Shown in pieces: positions 1-8,441 of a stretch of DNA of 64,000 bases. The notes under the pieces were generated by a model that was given only the letters and a program-made list of their open reading frames with translations, made no database searches and was not told where the DNA came from. The DNA lies in assembly GCA_030841105.1 (NCBI GenBank), contig JAVEDE010000022.1, forward strand, positions 19,430 to 83,429, read 5' to 3'. A program made the translations under genes and the position numbers. The number at the start of each line of letters is the position of its first letter. Within the stretch, counting starts at the first letter, position 1. The stretch is from Pyrinomonadaceae bacterium. GTDB lineage: Bacteria > Acidobacteriota > Blastocatellia > Pyrinomonadales > Pyrinomonadaceae.

Positions 1-2
1 TC

Positions 3-755
3 GTCGCCTTCTTCGTAGACCTCTCCTACAAGCGGCGCATCTTCGAGGTGCTGCTCGACATGGTGCTCGTCATCCTGTCTTACTACAGCGCGTACACGCT
101 TTTGTTCGGGCCGATTGACGAGACGGGCGCGTGGAATCTGTTCCTGCGTACCGTGCCGGTGCTCGTCTGCGTGAAGATGTTCGCGTTCCTCGCCGCGGGC
201 GTCTACCGCGGCCTGTGGCGTTACATCAGCGTGGACGGCATCGTGGTGTTTGCGAAAGCCGTCTTGCTCGGTTCGGTCGGGAGCGTGCTCGCGCTTCTCG
301 TGGCGTTCCGCTTCGAGGGGTTGTCGCGCGCCGTCTTCGTGCTCGACACGATGATCCTCTTTATGATGCTCGCGGGCAGCCGCTTCGCCTTCCGCCTGTT
401 CCGCCACGCGCTGCCCGTCCACGAAGCGCGCGGCGCGCGGCGCGTACTGATCTACGGCGCGGGCGACGGCGGCGAACTCTTGCTGCGCGAGGTGCTCAAC
501 AACCGCGACCTGCAACTGACGCCCGTCGGCTTCGTGGACGACGACCCGCACAAGAAGGGGAAGGTCATTCACGGCCTGCGCGTCTTCGGCGGCAACGGCT
601 CGCTCAAGAGCATCTGCGAGGAGCAGCGCGTCGCGGAAGTCTTGATCTCCAGCACGCAAATTTCCGAAGAGCGGCTCGCCGCCATCCTGCAAGATTGCGA
701 GTCGGCGCAGGTCACGCTCAAACGCATGCGCATCCAGATCGATCAACTGAACTGA
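3..755 (+). CDS. C-terminal part of a CapD/FlaA1-type membrane polysaccharide-biosynthesis protein (5' truncated)
   Basis: The frame is already open at base 3, so the true start lies outside the window. The visible ~250 residues begin with a hydrophobic block of about four membrane segments (first ~110 residues) that resembles the membrane part of CapD/FlaA1/WbpM proteins. A Rossmann-like nucleotide-binding domain follows, with the glycine motif GAGDGGELLLREV and then VGFVDDDPHKKG. The protein stops right after this domain; the SDR dehydratase domain of full-length CapD/WbpM is absent. Some bacteria fuse a MraY/WecA-type sugar-phosphate transferase upstream of such a region, so the missing part may be one (inference). 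It probably acts at the inner membrane in lipid-linked glycan assembly. A heptad-repeat hairpin separates it from the next gene. Confidence 0.75.
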   Translation, partial: VAFFVDLSYKRRIFEVLLDMVLVILSYYSAYTLLFGPIDETGAWNLFLRTVPVLVCVKMFAFLAAGVYRGLWRYISVDGIVVFAKAVLLGSVGSVLALLVAFRFEGLSRAVFVLDTMILFMMLAGSRFAFRLFRHALPVHEARGARRVLIYGAGDGGELLLREVLNNRDLQLTPVGFVDDDPHKKGKVIHGLRVFGGNGSLKSICEEQRVAEVLISSTQISEERLAAILQDCESAQVTLKRMRIQIDQLN

Positions 756-761
756 AGAACT

Positions 762-912
762 GTCAGTTGTTCTTTGTCAGTTGTCCGTTGTTCGCGGGTC
801 ACTAGCGGCGGGCTAAAGATAAGCTCTCGGCTTGCGTAAGAGATAAAACAACTGACCACGGACAAAGAACAACTGACCACGCACGATTGACCACGCACGA
901 CTGACCACGGAC
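762..912. repeat. Heptad-repeat inverted repeat I (GTCAGTT / AACTGAC type)
   Basis: The left part (762-796) reads as heptamers GTCAGTT, GTTCTTT, GTCAGTT, GTCCGTT, GTTCGCG. The right part (850-912) reads as nine heptamers, AACTGAC, CACGGAC, AAAGAAC, AACTGAC, CACGCAC, GATTGAC, CACGCAC, GACTGAC, CACGGAC, ending three bases before the ATG of the next gene. The two sides are complementary over 17 bases (GTCAGTTGTTCTTTGTC), so they can form a hairpin around a ~50-base loop. It fills the whole space between the two genes. Function unknown. Confidence 0.85.
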
Positions 913-915
913 TAA

Positions 916-2253
916 ATGAAAGAGCAGATCAAGACCATCGAGTTGCGCGCGGCGTGGGGGCGTGTGTTGTTGCTCTTGCCGGTGGCGCTCGTCGCGGTCG
1001 GCGTGTGGTACGGGACGCGCTGGTGCGTGGGAAACACGATGGCGGAGTGGTTGCCGGACGGCGGCGCGGCCTACGCGGCGGCGCGGCTCGCACCCGAAGA
1101 CCCGCAGGCGCATTTCACCATCGCGCGTCTGCGCGAGCGTAGTTTTCAACCGGAGGATTTGCCGGAGGCGGCGCGGCAGTATGAAGAGGCGGCGCGTTTG
1201 TCGCCGCACGACTTCCGCCTGTTCATGGAGTTGGGACGCGTGCGCGGTTTGATCGGCGACACGCGCGGCGGCGAAGCGGCTCTGCGCCGCGCCGTGGAAC
1301 TCGCGCCCACCTACCCAGACCCGCGCTGGTATCTCGGCAACTTGTTGCTCAGGCAGGGGCGCACCGAAGAGGCGTTCGCGGAGTTGCGCCGCGCGGGCGA
1401 GGCGAGCGCGGAGAAGTTTCTGCCGCAGGTGATCGAACTGTCCTGGCGTTTTTATAACGCCGACGTGCCGTCGGTGCTGGCGGCCGTGGGCAACTCGGCG
1501 CGTGCGCGCGGGCAGTTGATGGACTACCTGATCAACTTGAAACGTCTGGACGACGCGCGGCAGTTATGGGAGGGCTTCGACGCGGGGCAGCGCAAAACCT
1601 TGCGCGCGACCGGGGAGAAGTTGCTGCTGCGTTTCCTCGAAGCGAAACGCTTTCACGACGTGCTCAAGATGCACGCGGAACTCGCGGCCGTGGACGGCAC
1701 GCCGACCGAGGCCGCGCCGGAGCGACTCACGAACGGCGGGTTTGAGTCGGCGGTGGGCGCGCCGGGTGGCAGCCCTTTCGAGTGGCAGGTCGTGCCGCTC
1801 GCGGGCGCGCAAATGGGACTCGACCCGAACGTCAGGCAAGAGGGCGCGCGCAGTCTCCGCATCGCCTTCAACGCGGCCGACACGCTCAGCTTCAGAAACA
1901 TCTCGCAACTCGTGACGGTAGAACCGGCGACGCGCTACCGCCTCGAATATCAGGTGCGTAGGGAAGACTTGAAAGGCTCGGCCACGATCACGACGGAGAT
2001 CGTGGACGCGGCGCAGCCCGACCGCGTGCTCACGGCCTCGACGCCGCTTGCCACAGGGACGGGCGACTGGCAGTCGGTCGCGCTCGATTTCACGACCGCA
2101 GCGGGCGCGCAGGCCGTGACCGTGCGCGTCGTCAGCGCGCCGTGCCCGACCGCCACCTGCCCCATTTTCGGAAAAGTCTGGTATGACAACTTCAACCTCC
2201 AACGCCTCGGCGGCGGAGCAAACACACACGGTCGAGACGCCGGGCGCAACTGA
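916..2253 (+). CDS. Membrane-anchored TPR protein with C-terminal carbohydrate-binding-like domain
   Basis: 445 residues. One membrane segment near the N-terminus (residues ~15-32) is followed by tetratricopeptide-like helices (~50-260; for example PEAARQYEEAARLSPHDF and GGEAALRRAVELAPTYPDP). A beta-rich C-terminal region starts at LTNGGFES (~270-430) and looks like the jelly-roll fold of CBM4/9-type carbohydrate-binding modules. The likely role is a periplasmic scaffold in polysaccharide polymerisation or export, which fits its place directly before an O-antigen ligase. Its last 71 bases overlap the proposed start of that ligase in another frame. The exact function is not recognisable. The first ATG after the repeat hairpin is taken as start. 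Confidence 0.8.
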   Translation: MKEQIKTIELRAAWGRVLLLLPVALVAVGVWYGTRWCVGNTMAEWLPDGGAAYAAARLAPEDPQAHFTIARLRERSFQPEDLPEAARQYEEAARLSPHDFRLFMELGRVRGLIGDTRGGEAALRRAVELAPTYPDPRWYLGNLLLRQGRTEEAFAELRRAGEASAEKFLPQVIELSWRFYNADVPSVLAAVGNSARARGQLMDYLINLKRLDDARQLWEGFDAGQRKTLRATGEKLLLRFLEAKRFHDVLKMHAELAAVDGTPTEAAPERLTNGGFESAVGAPGGSPFEWQVVPLAGAQMGLDPNVRQEGARSLRIAFNAADTLSFRNISQLVTVEPATRYRLEYQVRREDLKGSATITTEIVDAAQPDRVLTASTPLATGTGDWQSVALDFTTAAGAQAVTVRVVSAPCPTATCPIFGKVWYDNFNLQRLGGGANTHGRDAGRN

Positions 2254-3784
2254 CCCGGCGGGCGCGGGCGCAACCGGCGCGACGGGCGCGGGCACGCCTC
2301 CGACTCAACCGCCGGAGCGACCGGCGCGCCGACGCGTCGCGCCGACGGGAGAGCCGCATCGAACGCTCGCCAGCCGCTTCATCATCCTCTTGCTGTGTCT
2401 GGCGGTGGTGCTCTCGACGCTCGCCTTCGGCACGGTGCAGTCGTGGGCGCTCGGCTTCTTTCAGGCGGGCGCGGGGCTGGTCGCGCTCCTGTGGGCGGTT
2501 GACGCGTGGCGCACGCAACGCCTGCGCGTGAGTCGCAACTTGTTGCAGTTGCCGCTAATCGGGCTGTTCGTCGTCGGGCTGGTGCAAGTGCTCCCGCTCG
2601 GCGGCGCGGCGGGCGAGGCGGCGGGCGGGCTGTTGAACGCGCCCGCGGGCACGCTCTCGCTCGACCCCTACGCGACGCGCTTCGTCCTGCTCCAACTCGC
2701 CTCGCTCATCATCTATTTCTCGGCCGCGCTCGTCTACATAGACAGCCCTTCGCGCCTGCGCCTCGTCGTGCGTGTCGTGACGATCTTCGGCTTCCTGCTC
2801 GCGCTCTTCGGCATGTTCCAGTACTTCACCAACCCCGCGCAGATTTACTGGTTTCGCCAGCCGAAGTTCGCGCAGCCCTTCGGCCCCTTCGTCAACCGCC
2901 ACCACTTCGCGGCCTACATGGAACTGACGCTCGCGCTGCCGCTCGGCCTGCTCGCCTCCGGCGCGATTGCCGTCGAGAGACGACTGCTCTATCTCTTCGC
3001 CGTCATGATCATGAGCGCGGCGCTCGTCCTGACCACTTCGCGCGGCGGCATCCTGAGCCTCGGCGCGGAGGTGTTGTTCGTCGCGGCCATCGCGGGGCTG
3101 GTGCGCCGCAAGCAGGAGAAGGACGAGGCGGAGGAGGGCGACGGGGCGGCCGAGTCGCGCGTGCGCGGCGCGCTGGTGCGCGTCGGGATCGGCTTCGCAC
3201 TCGTTGTCGCGCTGCTCGCGGGCGCGGTGTGGCTCGGCGGCGAAGAGTCGCTCGCGCGCCTGTTCGGCACGGTCAGCGCGGACGATCCAACTTCGGGGCG
3301 CGTGCAGTTCTGGCAGGGGACGTGGGGCGTGATCAAAGAGTACCCTCTGCTCGGCGCGGGACTCGGCGCGTTCAGCGTCGCCTACACGCGGCACGACGTT
3401 CTCAACGGCGCGACCCGGCTCGAACAGGCGCACAACGACTACTTGCAGATACTCTCTGACGCAGGGATCGTCGGCGGCGCGCTCGGCCTGTTCTTCATCT
3501 TCATGCTCTTTCGCTACGGCTTCGCGCGCTTCGACTCGAAGGACAAGTTCCGGCGCGGCGTGGCGGCCGCCGCGCTCGCCGGTTGTTTCGCCGTGCTCGT
3601 CCACAGCTTCTTCGAGTTCTCGCTGCACATGACTTCAAACGCGCTCCTCTTCCTCCTGCTCGCCGCGCTCGCCACGCTGAACGGCCGCGTCGAAGACCCT
3701 GACACCAAACGACGCTCTCGCCGCAAACGCCGCAGCAGCAGCGCGAACGCCGCGACGCGCGAGGGAGAGGTGCGCGCGGCCTGA
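2183..3784 (+). CDS. O-antigen ligase / polymerase family membrane protein (first of two)
   Basis: 533 residues, with about ten membrane segments after a ~65-residue Ala/Thr/Pro-rich cytoplasmic start. The Wzy_C/WaaL signature region is present: TTSRGGILSL, the large periplasmic loop with SGRVQFWQGTW and YPLLGAGLGAF, then EQAHNDYLQILSDAG containing the conserved His. Proteins of this family join or polymerise undecaprenyl-linked glycan units on the periplasmic face of the inner membrane. The ATG at 2183 is preceded by a GGAAAAG stretch. It lies inside the end of the TPR gene, and no other in-frame start occurs before the first membrane helix, so the 71-base overlap seems real. The C-terminus is a basic tail. 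Confidence 0.88.
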   Translation: MTTSTSNASAAEQTHTVETPGATDPAGAGATGATGAGTPPTQPPERPARRRVAPTGEPHRTLASRFIILLLCLAVVLSTLAFGTVQSWALGFFQAGAGLVALLWAVDAWRTQRLRVSRNLLQLPLIGLFVVGLVQVLPLGGAAGEAAGGLLNAPAGTLSLDPYATRFVLLQLASLIIYFSAALVYIDSPSRLRLVVRVVTIFGFLLALFGMFQYFTNPAQIYWFRQPKFAQPFGPFVNRHHFAAYMELTLALPLGLLASGAIAVERRLLYLFAVMIMSAALVLTTSRGGILSLGAEVLFVAAIAGLVRRKQEKDEAEEGDGAAESRVRGALVRVGIGFALVVALLAGAVWLGGEESLARLFGTVSADDPTSGRVQFWQGTWGVIKEYPLLGAGLGAFSVAYTRHDVLNGATRLEQAHNDYLQILSDAGIVGGALGLFFIFMLFRYGFARFDSKDKFRRGVAAAALAGCFAVLVHSFFEFSLHMTSNALLFLLLAALATLNGRVEDPDTKRRSRRKRRSSSANAATREGEVRAA

Positions 3785-3800
3785 CGGCTTCGCTTAACTT

Positions 3801-5693
3801 ATGACCGGAACATCTCACACGTCTGACGCCGCGCCGAACGGGACGGCGACGCTGCCGGGAATGTGTCTCGACGCTTTGCGGCGGCACGCGAAGCCGGACG
3901 CGTTGAATCAAAAGCGCGGGGGCGAGTGGGCGCACATCGCGGGCGCGGAGGTCGCGGCGCGCGTGCGCGCGGTCGCGTTGGGGCTGGCGTCAATCGGCGT
4001 GCGCGCGGGCGACCGCGTGGCCTTGCTGTCGGAGAACCGTCCCGAATGGTCAATCGCAGACCTCGCCATCGTCAGCCTCGGCGCGGTCAACGTGCCCATC
4101 TACACGACGCAGGCCGTCGAGCAGGTGCGCTATATCCTGTCGGACTCGCAGGCGCGCGTGCTGTTCGTTTCGGGGAAGAAAGTTTACCGTCACGCGCGCG
4201 CAGGGATAGAAGGCTACGGCGAAATCGAGCGGACGATCTTCTTCGACGCGGAAGACGCGGCCGGGACGGCGGACGCGCTCACGCTCGACGAGTTGGAGCG
4301 CGCGGGCGCGGAGCGCGACCTCGCAGACCCCTCGGAGTTTGCGCGCACGCTCGGCGCGATCCGCGCGGACGACCTCGCCACGATCATTTACACTTCGGGC
4401 ACGACGGGCGAGCCAAAAGGCGTCATGCTCACGCACGCGGCCTTCGTCTCGAACGTCCTCGCCATCACGAGCGCGCTCCCCATCCGCGACGACGACGTGT
4501 CGCTCTCCGTCCTCCCGCTCTCGCACATCTTCGAGCGCACGGTCTTCTACGTCTTCTGCTGGAACGGCGTCGCCGTCTACTACGCGCCCTCCGTGGATCA
4601 ACTCGCAGAGTACCTGCGCGAGGTGCGCCCGACGATCATGACGGCCGTGCCGCGCCTGTTCGAGAAGGTCTATCACCGCATCATGAAGCGCGGCATGTCG
4701 GCCGAAGGATGGCGACGCAAACTTTTCGTCTGGGCGTTGGAGACGGGGCGGCGTTACGCCGAGTTAATTGACCGGCGCGAGCGCGTGCCGCCGCTCCTTG
4801 AGTTGCAACAGTCAATCGCGAGCCGCTTCGTCTTCTCGAAGTGGCGCGAGGGCGTGGGCGGCCGCCTGCGCTTCTTCGTGTCGGGCGGCGCGCCGCTGTC
4901 GCCCGCGCTCTCCTACGCGTTCCTCGCCGCGGGCATCCCCATCCTGCAAGGCTACGGCATGACCGAGACGTGCATCACTTCGGCCAACCGTCCCGAAGAC
5001 AACAAGGTCGGCTCGATCGGCCTGCCGTTCCCCGGCGTTGAAATGAAGTTGGACGAGTCGGGCGAGATACTCGTGCGCGGCACGTGTGTCATGCGCGGCT
5101 ACTACGAGCACCCGCGCGAGACCGCCGAGGTCTTGGACGTCGAGGGCTGGTTCAAGACCGGCGACGTGGGCTACCGCGACGAGCACGGCCACTTCTTCAT
5201 CACCGACCGGAAGAAGGAACTGTTCAAGTTGTCGAACGGCAAATACATCGCGCCGCAGCAACTCGAAAGTCTGATCAAGCAGAGCGCGTTCGTCAATCAG
5301 GTGATCGTTGTCGGCGCGGGGCGCAAGACGCCCGCCGCCCTCATCGTGCCCGACTGGGAAACACTGCGCGCGGCGCTCGCCGAAAGTGGAAACACGAAGG
5401 AGGCAGCGAAGGAAGCGGCGGCGGAGGGGAAAAAGTTTGGCCGGAGCGATCACGCCGCGCTCAGCCGCGACCCGGCGGCCGTCCGTCTGGTGCAGCGCGA
5501 GGTGGCGGCCTTGACCGCGACGCTGCACGACTACGAACGCGTGCGCCGCGTCGCGCTCCTGCCCGAAGAGTTCTCCATTGACGGCGGCGAGATGACGCCC
5601 ACGCTCAAAGTTAAGCGGCGCGTGATTGACGAAAAGTTCGGCGCGTTGATTGACGAAATTTACGACGGCGGCGCGGCGGCGAAAGACGAGTAG
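3801..5693 (+). CDS. Long-chain acyl-CoA synthetase (AMP-forming)
   Basis: 630 residues, the usual size of FadD/FACL-type enzymes. It activates fatty acids to acyl-adenylates and then acyl-CoA in the cytosol. The ANL-superfamily motifs are in order: the phosphate loop YTSGTTGEPKGVMLTH (~197-212), QGYGMTETC (~382), the hinge region GWFKTGDVGYRDEHGHFF (~450-467), and DRKKELFKLSNGKYI with the fatty-acyl-CoA-synthetase pattern. A Lys/Glu-rich insert (~535-555) resembles the one in bacterial long-chain synthetases close to the eukaryotic FACL group. It sits 16 bases after the ligase gene and may share its transcript. It could serve lipid supply rather than the glycan pathway. Confidence 0.92.
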   Translation: MTGTSHTSDAAPNGTATLPGMCLDALRRHAKPDALNQKRGGEWAHIAGAEVAARVRAVALGLASIGVRAGDRVALLSENRPEWSIADLAIVSLGAVNVPIYTTQAVEQVRYILSDSQARVLFVSGKKVYRHARAGIEGYGEIERTIFFDAEDAAGTADALTLDELERAGAERDLADPSEFARTLGAIRADDLATIIYTSGTTGEPKGVMLTHAAFVSNVLAITSALPIRDDDVSLSVLPLSHIFERTVFYVFCWNGVAVYYAPSVDQLAEYLREVRPTIMTAVPRLFEKVYHRIMKRGMSAEGWRRKLFVWALETGRRYAELIDRRERVPPLLELQQSIASRFVFSKWREGVGGRLRFFVSGGAPLSPALSYAFLAAGIPILQGYGMTETCITSANRPEDNKVGSIGLPFPGVEMKLDESGEILVRGTCVMRGYYEHPRETAEVLDVEGWFKTGDVGYRDEHGHFFITDRKKELFKLSNGKYIAPQQLESLIKQSAFVNQVIVVGAGRKTPAALIVPDWETLRAALAESGNTKEAAKEAAAEGKKFGRSDHAALSRDPAAVRLVQREVAALTATLHDYERVRRVALLPEEFSIDGGEMTPTLKVKRRVIDEKFGALIDEIYDGGAAAKDE

Positions 5694-5815
5694 AGCTTGC
5701 GCGGGTGTGATGTTGAAGCGAACCGGAGAGACGTGCGGGAAGTCGAGACGCAGAAAACCGGGCGAGGCGGGAAGTTAGAATAAGGGTTAAGTTAGCGTCC
5801 GGGCATCAAGGCTTT

Positions 5816-6139
5816 TTAGGCGTCGGTTAGAGAGAGCCGCTCCCGTTCGTAGAGAATCTCCACGGCGCGCCCGGCGGCGTTCGTCGAAACGGAGAACAAA
5901 TCTTTGGCGAGGCGATAGAGCGCGAAAGGAATCTTGACCGTCGGGCACGAGGCCGCCCCGGCGGGCGGGAACCTGGAGAGCAGGTAGAGTTCGGCGTCGC
6001 AGAAGTCGCAGGCGTCGAGGTGAGCCGACAACTGTTGCCGCAGTTCGCTCGCGAGCGTCGAGCGCGTGTAGCCGAGAAGCATCTCGGCCGAGGGGCAGGT
6101 TTTGTGTTTGCAGAATTTGGCTGTGCTGACAGCACCCAT
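5816..6139 (-). CDS. Small zinc-finger (HC2-like) protein
   Basis: 107 residues. Candidate metal ligands are Cys10, His12, Cys15 and the pattern His40-x3-Cys44-x2-Cys47 (HLDACDFC), the HxxxCxxC core of zf-HC2 anti-sigma-like domains. No membrane segment is visible, so it would be cytosolic, unlike classical membrane anti-sigma factors. A strong ribosome site (AAGGAG) lies about nine bases before the ATG. It points away from the 409-residue helix-turn-helix gene across an 890-base gap. A regulatory role such as protein sequestration is an inference. Confidence 0.6.
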   Translation of the reverse strand: MGAVSTAKFCKHKTCPSAEMLLGYTRSTLASELRQQLSAHLDACDFCDAELYLLSRFPPAGAASCPTVKIPFALYRLAKDLFSVSTNAAGRAVEILYERERLSLTDA

Positions 6140-6433
6140 GATTCTTCTCCTTCTTCGTCGCCGACCGAGCCTGACGGCCGGACTCTGTTAAGTCCGACGA
6201 CTTGCCGCAGACTCTTAGGTCGAAGCGCGCCGCACGTTAAAAAGGCATAACTCGGACAGGCCGAGGGCGACTCGCGAGGTGAGGGGCGCAGCCGTTCGAA
6301 ACCCTTGTCAATAGGCGCTTCGCTTGGTCACTAAAGAGAAATCGTCAATAGCCGCAAACTTCCACAACTGGCGGGTGGCCGAAAGCCGATTTCCTCCTTT
6401 TTTTCAACGCCTTGGGGCGTTTGTAAAAAGATG

Positions 6434-6462
6434 TTGCTCATTCGACGGCTAACTGCTAGTAT
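6434..6462 (+). promoter_or_regulatory. Possible extended -10 promoter
   Basis: TTGCTC at 6434-6439 and TAGTAT at 6457-6462 are 17 bases apart, and the -10 box is preceded by TGC (extended -10). The spacing is right, but the -35 box matches the sigma70 consensus poorly. If used, it would make a transcript through the geneless stretch toward the helix-turn-helix gene or a small RNA. Confidence 0.3.
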
Positions 6463-6730
6463 TATTTTGTCGTCGGGAGACGCGTCAGTTTCCTGATTCC
6501 CCTTCGTGGCTGCCCGCGCCTATTCCCCTTTGCGGTCATCTGGCACGGTCTATCCAATCAGCACTACCCACAGAGCATGCGGTTTGTTACACTCTCGGCC
6601 TCTCCCCGACAACCAGGCTGCGCGCCTACCGGATGCGCAGGCATAACCCGGCGCATGAGCTGCTTACACCGGAGCATCGAATAGTCGCGATCCATATAGA
6701 TTATCTGGCCTGAGACGAGAAAGTTGCTTA

Positions 6731-6759
6731 TTGCGTTTCACGTCCCTCCCATAGATAAT
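6731..6759 (+). promoter_or_regulatory. Possible sigma70 promoter upstream of the helix-turn-helix gene
   Basis: TTGCGT (6731-6736) and GATAAT (6754-6759) are separated by 17 bases; the -10 box matches TATAAT at five of six positions. It lies about 270 bases before the ATG at 7031, so it would give a long leader. Weak evidence only. Confidence 0.3.
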
Positions 6760-7030
6760 GAGCGACAATTCGATTAAGGGTGAACAGAGAATGGAGCAGT
6801 GGGACTTTGACAGTTAGGATTTTTGCCCGCCCGGCAGGCCGCGCGCCCGCCCGTGGCGAGGCGACTTGGGCGGGTAGACACGCGGCGCGGGTCGAACGCG
6901 ACTGCCGCACACGCGGGTTCACACGGAGAGGAGCGACGAGCCACATCCAGCCTCTTGCGGAAGACTTGCCAGAAGTAACCGCCTCACAGTGCCCCCCCGA
7001 ATCTTAGCCTGATAGACACTACTTAACAAC

Positions 7031-8260
7031 ATGGCTGCAACATCTGCCGATCATAATCACCCATTCGATAATCACATGACCAGTGCCACCGAAGAAGAGT
7101 TGCACGCGCCGGGACGACCCGCCTCGCCCGCCGTCGCCGAACGCCCCGCCCGCGGCACGAACGCGCACTGGGTTGACTCCCTGCGCCGCTCCGACGTGAC
7201 CCGCCTCTGGACTGAACTCCACCGCATCGTCTGTAGCCACCCGCTCGTCCGCGCTTCGCACAGCGCCGGTCTCCTCGTCGAAGGCGGCGAGCGCGGCAAC
7301 GCTTACGTTGACCTGACGCAGGAACTCTTCGTCACGCTCCTCAGCAAAGCGCGCTTCCAGCACTACCTTGAGACGGCGATGACCGACGCCGAGATCGAAT
7401 GTGAGATCAGCCAGATCGAACTGACCAATTTGCTGACGGCCGAACTGCGCAAGCGTCACCCGGAGTCGTACCGCCTCGCGCGCCGCATCTCCACCATCAT
7501 CCAGTCGAGCGCAAACTTCCGCCGCTTCGACGCCGGTTCGGGCAGCGTCGAGGACGAACCGCACCGCCGCCTCGCCGACCGCGTCTACGGCCTGAGTGAA
7601 TGGCCGGCCGCGAAAGCCCGCCGCAACTCGCAGGACTTGGAGCAGCGCATCCAGATGATCCCCGTCCACCAGCGCGACACGCGCATGGTCGGCTGCACGG
7701 GCGACTCGCAGATCATCATCAGCAACTCCGACCTCGAAGACCTGATCATCTCGATCCTCGAAGCGGCCGACGCGCCCGTGGACGTGCGCTCGCTTCGCAG
7801 CCTCGTCATGTCGCGCCTGCCCGTGATGGACATCTACCTCGTCCCGCTCGGCGGCTCGGACGACGAAGAGAACGGCCGCATTTTCGAGCCGGTGGACGGC
7901 CGCGAGAATCCCGAACAAGGGTTGTTGCGCCGCGAGTCGGAGCAGGAAGCGGTCGGCTACGTTGATTTGTTCCTGCGCGCCCTGCACACGTCGGTGCGCG
8001 GCAAGACCAAGCAGTACGACCGCATGCTCGGCGTCCTCTGGCATTGTTACCTCAGCCCCGATCACGTGACGCAACTCGAAGCCGCCGCGCGCCTCGGCGT
8101 CTCCGACTCGCTCGTCTCTGATTACCGGCGGCGCATCGAGCAGGAGTTGCGCGCGCTGGCCTTCGGCGAGATCGAGCAGGCGCGTCGCTTCGAGACTTCT
8201 TTGCGCGAACGCGTGCGCGCGCTGGTCTTGGACAGCGAGGAAGAGAGCGTGGCGGTTTAG
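7031..8260 (+). CDS. Protein of unknown family with C-terminal helix-turn-helix
   Basis: 409 residues, no signal peptide or membrane segment, rich in charged helices. Near the C-terminus (~350-375) the stretch AARLGVSDSLVSDYRRRI looks like a helix-turn-helix of the sigma-region-4/LuxR type, followed by a basic, helical end. An Asp/Glu-rich patch (GGSDDEENGRIFEP) lies at about 275-290. The N-terminal ~60 residues look disordered. It may be a cytosolic regulator, possibly a distant sigma-factor-like protein, but no family is recognised. It is bordered upstream by the 890-base gap and downstream by a ligase gene after 181 bases, so it could regulate this locus (inference from position only). Confidence 0.65.
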   Translation: MAATSADHNHPFDNHMTSATEEELHAPGRPASPAVAERPARGTNAHWVDSLRRSDVTRLWTELHRIVCSHPLVRASHSAGLLVEGGERGNAYVDLTQELFVTLLSKARFQHYLETAMTDAEIECEISQIELTNLLTAELRKRHPESYRLARRISTIIQSSANFRRFDAGSGSVEDEPHRRLADRVYGLSEWPAAKARRNSQDLEQRIQMIPVHQRDTRMVGCTGDSQIIISNSDLEDLIISILEAADAPVDVRSLRSLVMSRLPVMDIYLVPLGGSDDEENGRIFEPVDGRENPEQGLLRRESEQEAVGYVDLFLRALHTSVRGKTKQYDRMLGVLWHCYLSPDHVTQLEAAARLGVSDSLVSDYRRRIEQELRALAFGEIEQARRFETSLRERVRALVLDSEEESVAV

Positions 8261-8441
8261 ACAAGGGCGAGACGGGGTTGAGTCGGCCTGTAAAATCTCA
8301 CCCGGCGAAAAGAAAAGCGGTGTCACGTGTCCTATCGTGCGCCGCTTCGTTTTCATAGGAGCAGAAAGTTTTCATAGCCCCGCCGCGCACACGGAGAGGC
8401 GGCAAGCTGACGACGAATCAGGCGGGCGTTAAACTGTACAG

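Larger units (their letters stand above)
6140..7030. other. 890-base stretch without a convincing gene
   Basis: The region separates the divergent zinc-finger gene and the helix-turn-helix gene and is visibly poorer in GC than its neighbours between about 6300 and 6780. Short frames on both strands (about 72-75 codons) have no recognisable features. I see a short stem around 6408-6421 (AACGCC then GGCGTT) followed by TTTGTAAAAA, two sigma70-like promoter candidates (listed separately) and G/C-rich short palindromic words near 6600-6660. It could hold an untranslated leader, a small RNA or decayed mobile DNA; the sequence alone does not decide. Confidence 0.5.

Noticed and set aside
2555..3628. 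Long open frames antisense to the ligase gene and, in general, antisense or out-of-phase frames over most genes
   Set aside because: GC-rich codons remove stops in other phases; these frames are Arg/Ala/Glu-rich, lack domains and ribosome sites, and overlap well-supported genes completely.
6780..7007. 75-codon plus-strand frame and the overlapping minus-strand frame at 6728-6946
   Set aside because: Arg/Ala/Pro-rich without motifs and mutually overlapping; no support for either.
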